64,000 nucleotides of DNA from a virus, in the IMG/VR virus record IMGVR_UViG_3300043410_001007, positions 39,930 through 103,929 of that record; one strand, written 5' to 3'. Positions 1-12,000 of the stretch are shown one piece after another. Positions within the stretch are counted from its first letter, which is position 1, and each line of letters starts with the position of its first letter. The translations under genes and the position numbers were made by a program. The notes under the pieces were generated by a model. That model saw only the letters and a list, made by a program, of their open reading frames with translations, made no database searches and was not told the DNA's origin.

Positions 1-1
1 T

Positions 2-3000
2 GTTGGTCAGCCAGCAGAGAAGACATCATTCTTAGCTACTGTTTCTGGCGGCACAAACACCGGTACAGGTACAGTTACACAAGAGTACACTACAATCGAT
101 ACTAAAGTGGATCTCACTGACCCACGTTTACAAGATGATCTCAGCGCAGTCACGCTATTCGACGGCTTCCTACCTAACGACTTTGCTATTAGTCAAGACA
201 ATCAGTGGTTGTACGTAAGTAATAAAAATACTAACGAAGTAAAAGTATTCATCAATGAAGTGGGCAAGTTCAAGCCAGTAAGCAAATACAAAGCAGAGAA
301 TTCATTCACTAACGGCGCAATCACCGCGGGATGGGGCACTACTATCGACACCCCTCGTGATGGTAGTAAACTAATTGTCGGCGCACCAGAAGAAACAGTA
401 GACGGTTCAGATAACGCAGGCGCAACATACATCTATGCTCGACTAACTGAGAACTTCTTACAAAGCGACCGCGCCCTAAAAATTGTACCATATCAAACAT
501 ACTCAATCGAAGATATGGGTGATGTAGACGCTACTAGTCTAGAGGGCTGGTTCGATCTAGGTGCCGGTGTACAGTTCAGAGCACGTATTACTAAAGACGA
601 TGGCTACATTGATAACACAGCTTGGAAATCAGGCACTATCATGACTGTCGGTGATGCTACATATGGCATCAAAGATACAACTGGTGCTAGTAGCATCATA
701 CGCATCGGTTCATACTTGAGTGGTTACGATCCCGCACATAGCGTTGGCGATACACAAGATCGTATCGTTGCTGGTACTACCGTTGTTGGCCAGTTCGACT
801 CATATGAAACAGATACACTAACAGCGTTCTGCGACGGAGCTAATGGTTCAAGTGAAATAACATTCGCTGCCAGAAGCACACCGGCCGCGGTCAGTGTAGG
901 GCAAATAGTTTGCGTAACAACACGTAATAGTACAACACCATTCGCAATCAACCATGTTAGTAAGGCTGACTATGAAGATAGTACTAAGAACAGTGAAGTT
1001 TCTAAAATTCAACCAGATACATATGTTGCTTACATCAAAAACAACGTAGACTATCACACAGTGTCACTATTCGATGGTACTAGTCACTCTACAGGAAGTC
1101 TAACAAAAGGCAGTGACGGTAAGATTTACAAGGCTAAGAATACCACCACTATGGACCCTGTTACTGATACTACGTTTGTAAACTGGTCACAAGTAAAAGT
1201 TACTGTTGGTTTGACAAGAAAACTAACAGGTCAACTAGCATCAGCAAACAATGAAGTATCATTCCGTGCGGCTGGTCGTACTGGTCGCTACATAGTCAGT
1301 GAGGCGCATAACTTTAGTGGTGCTCAGGTGAATCACATAGCAGGTTCAGTAGTCACTGCTATCTCTAAAGACGTACCGTTTGTTGCTCGTGGCTATGGCT
1401 CAATCGTAAAACGCATTAACGGTGTACTATCATCAGTAGACAAAACAGGAACAGTATCACTACGCAAAGACTTTATCATCAATGATGTAGTTCCTAACAA
1501 TAAAGTTATTGTCTACATCGATAACAAGCTAGTACCACTGTACACAATCGGTTATCGTAACGGTCGTAATTATCGCAGTTACAACTACAAGATAACAGTC
1601 AATACCCTACTCAATCAAACTAAAGTTAGTTTTACTAAAACACCACCTATCGGTAGTGTAGTTGTTATTGACTTTGGTAAACTAATCTTACAGCAACGAA
1701 CTCAAAGTGCGGCGCCACGTGTTGGCGCACAATACGGTCACAGCGTTGCTACTAACAATTGGGGCGCAGAAGTATTCACAGGCGCACCATATGAAATCTC
1801 AGACATCAACAGCAAACATAACATCGAGGGTGCTGTCTATCGCTGGACTAACGTAGGTCAACGATACAACAATATTGTTGGTGATCTAAAGAATTTAGTA
1901 CCAAACAACGCTGGTACATACGATGTTGATGCTAACATTTACATCGACGGCTTCTTAGTGAACATCAAGTTTACTGGTGAAGCATCTAAAGCATCAGTAG
2001 CCGAACGTATTGCTAAAATCATTGATACTACTGAACCTACTAACGTAATTGCTAGTTCTAATGGCACAACATTTACTATCTACAACGGTATCCCAGGCAC
2101 AACTAATGACCAGGTAGACATCACCGGTGACTTAGACAAGATTGGTATTACCCCTTACATCAAGACGCAGACTATCGTTGATACAATCAACTACAGTACT
2201 ACGGCCGCATTCGGCTACACCATCGCAGTCAACAAAGAACTCAATAGTACACGTGATGCGCTAATCGTATCTGCTCCCTACACTAACGTATTAGCAGAAA
2301 CAACATTCGACTTCATTGACGACCTGCGTGATGACGATACAATTTATGATAACGGTGGCACTACATTCGTTGATAGATTTACTTCTATCGGTGGCGTTTA
2401 TGAGTATGACTACTTAGCAAGCGACACTGAGACGCCTACTAATCCAGGTATCTACACATTCGGTCAATACGTCAATCACGTACCGTCCGAAACTGCCGCA
2501 CTAAGAGCTAATACACCTCGTTACGGTCAATCACTCAATTTCAATGATGGTACTATCACTGTTGGTAGCCCACTATGGTATCGTGACGGTACTGGCCGTG
2601 TATCTCAGTTCACTACTACAACATATGAGAGTTGCTGGTATGTAGACAAAGCACCTCTACCTAAAGTAGATGTAAATAAACTAGTAACAGTTGCTATCTA
2701 TGATACCAACGATGGCACTGCCCTATCTAGCCTGGACTACATTGATCCAGCACAAGGTAAACATCTAGCGGCAGTCAACACAAACTTAGACTTTATCGGC
2801 GCTACTGACCCTGCTAGTTACACCACTGGTATTATCTGGAACAAAAAGCAAGTTGGTAAGACTTGGATGGACACTACCAACTTCCGCTTGATGAACTACA
2901 ATCAGCCTGATCTACAGTACAACGCACGTTACTTCGGTCAAACATTCCCAGGCAGTACAGCAGATATCTACACATGGATAGAGAGTGATGTTGAGCCTAT

Positions 3001-6000
3001 GGATTACCAAGGCAGTGGTTATGTAGTCAGTATGGACGCTTACACTGCTGGTGTAGTATTCGACCGTCAAAGCAACACAACACAGACCAAGTACTACTAC
3101 TGGGTCAAGAACTATGGCGATATTCCACACGGTAAGACCTTAGCACCGACTACTATCGCTAGTTATGTATTAGACCCACTAAACAGCGGCATTCAATTCC
3201 TAGGCGCACTAAGCACAAACTCAATCGCACTATTCAATGCTAGAGAAAGTATCACTGAGAACACTAGTGCTCTACACGTAGGCTACAGTGAAAGTGATAA
3301 TGATGACGTTGGTCACCAAGACTGGTTACTCATACAAACTAATAACAAAGACAGCTTCTTGCCTGGCGTACCACTATCAATCGCTGATGCTCCAAGTGGG
3401 TTGTATCTAAAGTATCTAACCAGCTTCATGGGTCACGAAATTGATACAGAAACTCAACTAGTCAGAAAAGCCCTAACTGTGCCTGATGAAAACTTGAGTA
3501 TTCTAACAAGATATGGTGTATCATTCCGCCCACGTCAAACAATGTTCTTGGATCGTGAACTTGCTCTAAAGAATTACATTGATTATGCTAATCAAGTATT
3601 AGCTAGTGAACCTATCACAGAAACACGCGGCACATTCTTACTAAACAAGAGTGGCAGTGATTATGATACTGCTGACTTCTGGACAGTAACTGACTGGTGG
3701 GCTACCGGTTATTCTAGTAGCACAAAGCCATCACTAGAAGTTGATACTTACAATACTCTGTTGACTATCGGCAGTGTTGATCCTGTAAACGCTGATAGTA
3801 CCGGTATTGTCACAACACTAAGCGACGGTTTAGTAGCACGTGTAAAGAAGAACGGTCAAGGCCTGTATGAAACTTATCGATACACCTCTAGCGCTGGTTG
3901 GTCACGTATCAACTTAGAGAACGGTACTATCGCAATCAAAGATACAATCTACACACAAACGTCACCGATTCCATCGCAAGAAATCTATTGGATTATTCGT
4001 TGGCTAACTGAGCAGGTGTTCGTAGATGACTTATCAATCGAGAACAACAACTCATTGATTATGATGTTCAACTTTATTCAAAGTGATAGTCCACAGGGAC
4101 AAAACTATCTACCTTGGTTGAACAAGACAAGTCTAGTAGATATTCAACATACCATTCGACAACTACTACCGTACAAGAAGTTCCAGATTCAATCTAGTAC
4201 TCTAATCAACGGCTACATCAATGAAGTCAAACCATTCCACGTTTATGTAAAAGAGTTCTCATACAAGTACACTGCTACAGAGACATTCGAAGGCGACATC
4301 ACTGATTTCGACTTGCCAGCTAAATTCCGCTCTAGTAGTGCGACTTATGTTACGCCACGCCTAATACAGAAACAGTCAGAATCTCTTGGCGAATACACAT
4401 CTACTGATGGTATCTGGAGTGAGAGTGAATACGCAAACTGGTTCAAGTATCATGGTCTATCATACACTAACGATGGCGTTGGTGTAGAGGAATCAACTGT
4501 TGTTCCGGTTACACAAGTAATAGTAGATATTACAAGTAGCGCGGCTAGTATCTACGTAGAATCTGTTGCGGGTCTACCAGTAAGCGGTACAGTAAAAATC
4601 AATGGTGAAGAAATCTGGTACGAATCAGTAAATAGATCAACCAACTCAATCACTGGTCTAGTAAGAACAACTGGTAGTACTCACGCAAGTGGTTCAATAG
4701 TATCTCTCATTACTAAACCGGTAATGGTAATGGAAACAGGACGAGGCTATCTAGCTGCACCAATAGTTACTGCTTGGTATGATACAACTGACTTCCCGTA
4801 CGGTCCAACAGTTACTGCTACGTTTATGACTACAATGAAGAACGGCGGTCTAACTGTAGTTGATGTAGTAGAAGAAGGTCGTGGATATCCAACTACACCA
4901 GAACTACGTGTTAGTATGAGTAGCATCGTTAGTACATTTACTAGCGGTCAAGTAGATACACAAGTCAATCAGTTCAGCGTCGGTGGCCACCAGTTTGTAA
5001 ACGGTGACAGTGTTGTGTTCGTAACTGACTCGACAGACAGCAATCTAGCACTACGCAACTATGGCAACTACTATGTAGGCGCACTAGACGGCGAATCATT
5101 TGCGCTGTATGAAACTTATCGTGAGGCTATGGCTAGCTTTACAACTACTGAACCCATCGTTCGTGGCCGTGCCGCCGGTGATAACTATCACTTCTATCTA
5201 TCTAGTCCATATGATTATTCTACGCCAATGTTTGTAACAGGCGACTTAGTAAAATTACGCACAAACGTAGCGGGCGGAACTATTACTGACCCTTCATACA
5301 ATGATGCGTTCGAATATTACTATGCTCACGTAGATGAAAGCATCGATACAACCGGCGCTACACCTCACTATGCTCTGTATGATTATGTAACATTCCATAC
5401 ATCTCACAGTGATGCTATGAGTGGCGCTCACCCTGTCGAATTTGCGCCAGTGGGCGACCCTAATGCTGTAAGAAGTAATGAGTTCTGTATCGCAAGTCGT
5501 ACACAACGTGTTGATGATGGCAGAGTCACTATCGGTGCTAAGATTGATGGTACAGTTGGTATCGCGGCGAGATTACAAGCGTATCACGGTAATCGTCAAA
5601 CTCGTGGCATCAGAACCGCCATGAAGTTCGATAGAATTACATACAAGACATCAGTATTCAACTGGGAAAGTGGCGTCAATAGATTCCAAGAAATGGGCTG
5701 GGATGTAACAACCTGGAGCAAGGGCACTGCATACTCTAAGGGCGACCTAGTAGTGTACAACGGCCAACTTTATCGTGCTTCACGTGATACAATCAAACGT
5801 TGGGAAGTATCTAGTGCTAGTCCTAATGAAACTATCTCTCTATGGACACCTGGTACTAAGTACGCTGTTGATAAAAAAGTTCTGTACTCTACTATTATCT
5901 ACAAGTGTACAGAAGCAACTACAGATAAACCTACCGACGGTGACTTAGAAGTCTTTAGTCTAGCAAACTTCACTGAAGTCGCTAGTGATGATCCGCTCAT

Positions 6001-9000
6001 TACTGCGGCCGATCGTATTGTTGGTTTCTACAGACCTACTAGCGACATGCCAGGTAGTACCTATGCTGACCTAAGTCAACTAATGACTGGCACAACTTAT
6101 CCGTATCAAACGATTATTGATCCTGAGTTCACCTGGGGCGAGACATACGCATTCTTACCTCGTAACGTAGATACAGAAGAGAACACAGTAACTCTAAACA
6201 ATATCAAGCCACTACTAGCGAGTTACCAAGAAGTTGTCTATGGTACGTACACAACAACAGCAAACTCTATCACTCAGTATCACATGGCATCTCAGTTCAC
6301 GCCAGCAGTTACAGAAACTAACTTAGTTGGCAATTCACTGAGCGTAAGTGGCACACAGAACTTACACAAGGGCATGCCTATCCGATTTATCGGTGACATG
6401 ATCCAAGTTTACACTAACACAATCGTAAACGGCACAATCGTTGAGAGTGTTGCTAACGCATTCTACAAAGATACAACATACTTTATCGCCAATGTCGATG
6501 CTAGTAATAGTAGTATTCAAATTAGTTACAATCAGCAACTATCACAACTATCATCAATATCGACTACTGCGTCACGTGTTTACGCTAACGGCATGATTAC
6601 CCTAGATACAGCAATTGGTAACTACACAGACGCTACCATCAAGTTCTCTGGTAGTTCATTCGGTAACGTATCTGCTAACTTCTATTACATTGATAGTATC
6701 GATGGTACTGGTAAGAACGTAACTCTACGTACTGATGTATTCAGTAGTGGCGGGCAATTCGTTCCTCCTGTTAGTGCTAATATCGGTGCTAACGGTATCA
6801 GTGGTAATATGAAGGTCACTATTGACCCATACTTACCGCAGAAGAATGCAAGTGGTTACACCACTTTAGTTCTTGGACATCATGTTGGTATGATTGGTGT
6901 TGCTAATGCTAACGCTAATATTACTGTTACTGTTGATTCCACTGATGGACTGTATCTAAATGCTCCAGTAAAGTTCGGCGGCAATAGTATTGGTAACATC
7001 AGTAATAGCAGTGTTTACTTCATTAGTAATGTTGACGTTGCTAATAGCGCTATCAACATCGTTACTATTATGGGTGATACGACAGCGGTACCTAACGTAG
7101 CAAACGCTACTGGTACAATGACCGTTCGTACTGGCTTCCCGATTACAACAGTTACTGGTATCTCTAGTGGTAACTACTATGTTGCTAATACTACAACACA
7201 TATTGTAGGTTCAACTGGCAACATCACAGTAGGCACACTTGGTGCCAATGCTAAAGTTCAGTTTGCTAGTGGTAGTGTTTCTGGTGCTAATGTAAACAAG
7301 ACTACATCATACTACATTACTAGCGCTAATACAACTACTAATCATATTACTATTACTGATAAGTTAGTGGGCGGCACTACCATCACACCATCAACTAGTA
7401 CTCTTAGTAACAGTACTGGTCCACTCTATCTAGTATCAGACTACTACACCCAACCAGTTGAATCCAGTTACATCACTGGTGACTTGTTGAAGATGTACTA
7501 CAAAGACCCAGCAGATGAAACTATCGGTTTCTACTTTACAAACAGAGAAGCGAATAACGTAATCTCCTTGTATGCTTCGTCTGATGACGCGGAAGCAAAG
7601 ACTAATAGTATTGCTATCCACGACGGAGCATATGGCTACCTGGTCAAGCCACAAACAGTTGTATCGGCCGTTGGTCCACTAAAGTACATGATAGGCGACA
7701 TCGTGCCAATGACCTTCGAATTGTCTAGTCCAACTCTAGGCTTTGGTCTAACACCTAACAAGACATATTGGGCTCGCTTCATCTCTGTAACAACAGTTCG
7801 TCTGTATCGCACACGTACTGACGCACAGAACGAGTACAATCACCTACCACTACTAAAACAAATCGGTGGACAGATGGTCATCGGCTCACCAATTATCGTT
7901 GATGTAGTACAAGCAGATGGTAGTACTAAGATAGAAACAGTAGGTTACAATGAGTACGACAGTATCATCGTTAGCGACAATAACGTAACTCCTGACTACA
8001 ATGTAGCAGGCAAAGAGTTCACATGGGGCTTCGGTCCAGAAGAACTAATGGCGGGTGTAGTTAGTGATGGTGTGAACATCACTGTAACTACTCGTGCTGG
8101 TAGTACCTGGGACCCACTAGCAACAATCAACGGCACAGTAAACGCACGTGCCATCAGCGACAAGTTCGGTCATACTGGCTTCAACATGGTCCGCTTTGAT
8201 GCTTCTGCTAACGGCACTAAAGTAGACTGGTACTTAGATGCCGGCGACTTAGATAGTAATGGTCACGCAAAAATCAAATCTAGTGGTTTTGTTGGCGCAA
8301 CTACATTCGTTGAGAGTACATTCACTAACCCAGTAACAACACCATCTGGTGTGAAATTCGCATCAGCAGTGTACTTTGGTGATCGTGTGAAGAACCCCGT
8401 TACAGTTGAAGTTTATGCTAAAACAACTACTTATGGTCAAGTAAAACTAGTTGAGGGTACAGATTACATCCTAGACATGGCTAATAAAGTCATTCATAGT
8501 GTATCAAATACATACGTATCGATATCACTAGAGTTAGTGGTGTATGAGTTCGGTAACAGTAGTCACTTACTACGTAGCACAAGTGACATTTATGGCTTAC
8601 AAACTGTCGGCGATCATAGTGAGATGATGCTAGATGTTCCGTTTGCGCTAGTTGATCTTCCTACTATTGAAAACTACTGGCTGGGCGCATCAGTATTCGT
8701 CAATGGCGTAAAGTTAGAGTACTATGATGGTGTTCGTCCGCTATTCAATTACAATGCTCCAATGTTTAGTGTGATTCCACAGCGCCCATTCGATCCAAAG
8801 AATGACCCATACAACCCAGCCAAGATTGTATTCAATACGCTGTACACTTCCTCAGATTTTGCGTCATTCGTGTTAACCACTAACGTAATCGGCTACTATC
8901 GTGTAGAGAATGCTAGTGATACATACAAGGCCCCAATCACTGATGAAACTGCTTACTCCCGTGGCAAGATTGGTGTTTATGTAAACGGCGTACTCACCAC

Positions 9001-12000
9001 ACAAGATAGTGATTACAAGGTATCCATGATTACAAAAGGCAGTAAATCGGCGCTAGTAACAATCACATTTACTAGTGGTGTAGTAGCGGTGGGCGACAAC
9101 GTAAAGATTACTTACGAGAACGGTGGCGCTAGTGCTCCTATGATGGAAATGTTAGGCACACCAACGCCAACTACCGGTGCTGTACAGTATGATCTAACTG
9201 GCTTCCTGGGCGATAATAACTATGCGCCGTTCAGTGACTTACGTGTCCTATTCGATAACGCGGCATCTACTCAACCCAACACATTTGTTACACGTTGTGG
9301 TGTTGATTTAGCAGACGGTATGTCTGTGGTAGTTGTCGGTGACGATACTAACAAAATCATTCCTGGTTTCCCATCATCACATGCCGCAGACATTGTGACT
9401 AAGACATATTATCTACGTGATGTAGTCTATCACAGCGACAACTTATGGCAAGATACATTCGGTACTTACACATTCAGATTAGCAACTATCCCAGATGGTC
9501 AGCCAATCGTATTGAGTAGTGGTACAGATGGTACGGGTCAACCGCGCCACCTAACATTTGTAGTCAACAACGATAACTTGATTGTTGAGATTGACGGCAC
9601 ACGTATCAATGGTATCGCTCCTAATACTCTCAAGTACGGCGGTATTGCTACCCCAATCAACAACACAGTAACACTAAGTTACCCAGCACCAGTCTACAGT
9701 CGTGCTACATTCTCATCAAGTTATTTGATTGTGAACATCAACGGCGTGCCTTACTCTGCCGCAAATAATTTCGATAATATCGATCCTGTCTCTGGTGCTA
9801 GTAGACACATTCAGTGGTACACTAACTACGATGCTAATAATAACCTGATGGCTGGCTCTGATGCGACATTCAATGTTGATGATACACTAGCAGACACTGG
9901 AGCATTCTTCGACGCTGGTGACCCATTCGATAATCAAAGCATTATTGACATTGTATTTGCTTACGACCTCACAGGTAGTTCTGGTCTAATATCTACTGAT
10001 ATTATTACTGTTGAATACAACATAGTTGGTAACGCATGGGTATCAGGACAAACATACGAAGTGGGCGATATCGTTACTTACAATGGTGTAATCTTCCGTT
10101 GCTACAGTGATGTTACTAGTGCTACTAATCCAGTAACAGATTACTCTCACTGGTCGACTATTTCTATGTCACCACCTCCGGTGTATGTAGTAGAAGTAAA
10201 TCAAGATACTGCTGGAACTACCGGCGTGAACGAAACTTCTATCGGTGGCACTCTAACGGTTTATGCGCCATGGTTAGATAACACTCACAAAGTATCAGTG
10301 ACATCATTTGGTAGAACTACTCAACAGTATCTCAAGACACAAATCTTGAGTGACATCACTGTCACGCAGGTAACTAACGTTATTGAAATCACAGGTCAAC
10401 CAACAGTTGTCTACACTGGACCAACACTATCACTACCTGGCGCGGCCCATGGCATAAACATCGGCGACTTAGTAATGATCAATGGTACAGCAGTCAAAGA
10501 TTTAGATGGCGGCAACTATTACGCTAAACCAATCGATCTATCAGGAACGCTAGGCTCAACCTACACAGAAGAATACACATTCCAGTTGTTCTCTGATAGT
10601 GGTCTTGTTACACCGATTGATTTAGCAAACCCAGGCGCATTCCAGCCGATAACTACTGGTAAAGAAAGTTATGTACAGTTGTTACAAACTGCGACCAATA
10701 CTGCTTCCATAGCAGTCAACCCAGCGGTCATCAATCAGTCTCAATTCAATTTAGTTGATAAGCAACGCTTATTCGTTTCGTTCACTAAGGACAGTACAGT
10801 CAAAGGTTCAACAGGCCGCTATTACGTACAAACTAGTAAGTTCGATATTGCTACATTAGACTATGTAGATGAAGAGGGAACATCACAAACAGTGTACACT
10901 CTCATCTTGTTACAACCAGTAGTGCCTGGCAATCTGATTACTATCACGAGTATGGTACCAACAGCGTCTCCAGGCGAGAACAGATTACGTATGAATGCTC
11001 AATGGGATACTATCTCTAGTTCAGCAGTAGTGCCGTTCTTGTTCCAGCAAGACCCAGCAAATCAATTGTATTACACTAGTGTGTATCGTGAGCCTGAGGT
11101 TAGTAGAACGCATATTACTGCGGTTAATAGCAGTGATAGTATCACAGTTGCTAACCCATACGCTCTTGTACGTATCTACAACTACACTCGCAATATTAAT
11201 GAAATCGGTGTTCTAAAAACTGGTGAGCACTACGTACTAATCGAAGGCATTACTACTGACGAAATTGCTCAAATCAATATCACTGATAGTACTGGTGTGA
11301 AGATTGAAGAATTCTACTGGGTAAACTCTGGTAACTCATCGAGTGCTCGTATTGTATTCACATTCAACCCTAACTCAAAACTATCGATTGTAGTAGCAGT
11401 AGGCAATAACTTACTAATCAAGGGTGAACAATTACAATATCGTGCTGTAGAACTAGATGTAAACAAGACTAACTATGGTCAAATAACTGGTATTCGTCAT
11501 GCTAGAAATACAACGATTGCCGCTGACCTACAACCATATGATATCGTACAGAGTATCAAAGAAGAAGACCTGATGGCTTCTAGTTTGTACAATAAAACTT
11601 GGTACAGTAATACAGTTACCGCTTTAGTTGATACTAGTGGCGGCGATGTATCTGGTACGTACACACTACAGGACAGTACACTAGAAACATCACTAGTAAA
11701 AGTAGGTGACACGCTCAAGTTCAGCAGTACAAGTAATGATTTCTCTGGTATTGCTTATGTCTACACTGGTCTACAAGCAATCAAGTCGATTGTTAGTGAT
11801 AATGGTACCTATGTAAACTTTGCGATTACTGCGTATGGTGACACCGGATGTGTTATTACAGACCGCTATTACTATGATACTGGTACCAGTACATGGCTGT
11901 ATGATCGCCCATCTACTGGATCTCAGCCAGCTAAGTTTGGTGAGACTATGGTGGTGAGTGGCAATGCTACTGATGGTTACTACATGTCAGTTCGTGTAGA

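Noticed and set aside
107-109. GTG as start of the giant virion gene
   Set aside because: The frame is open to base 2 and no ribosome binding site precedes the GTG; the start must lie left of the window.
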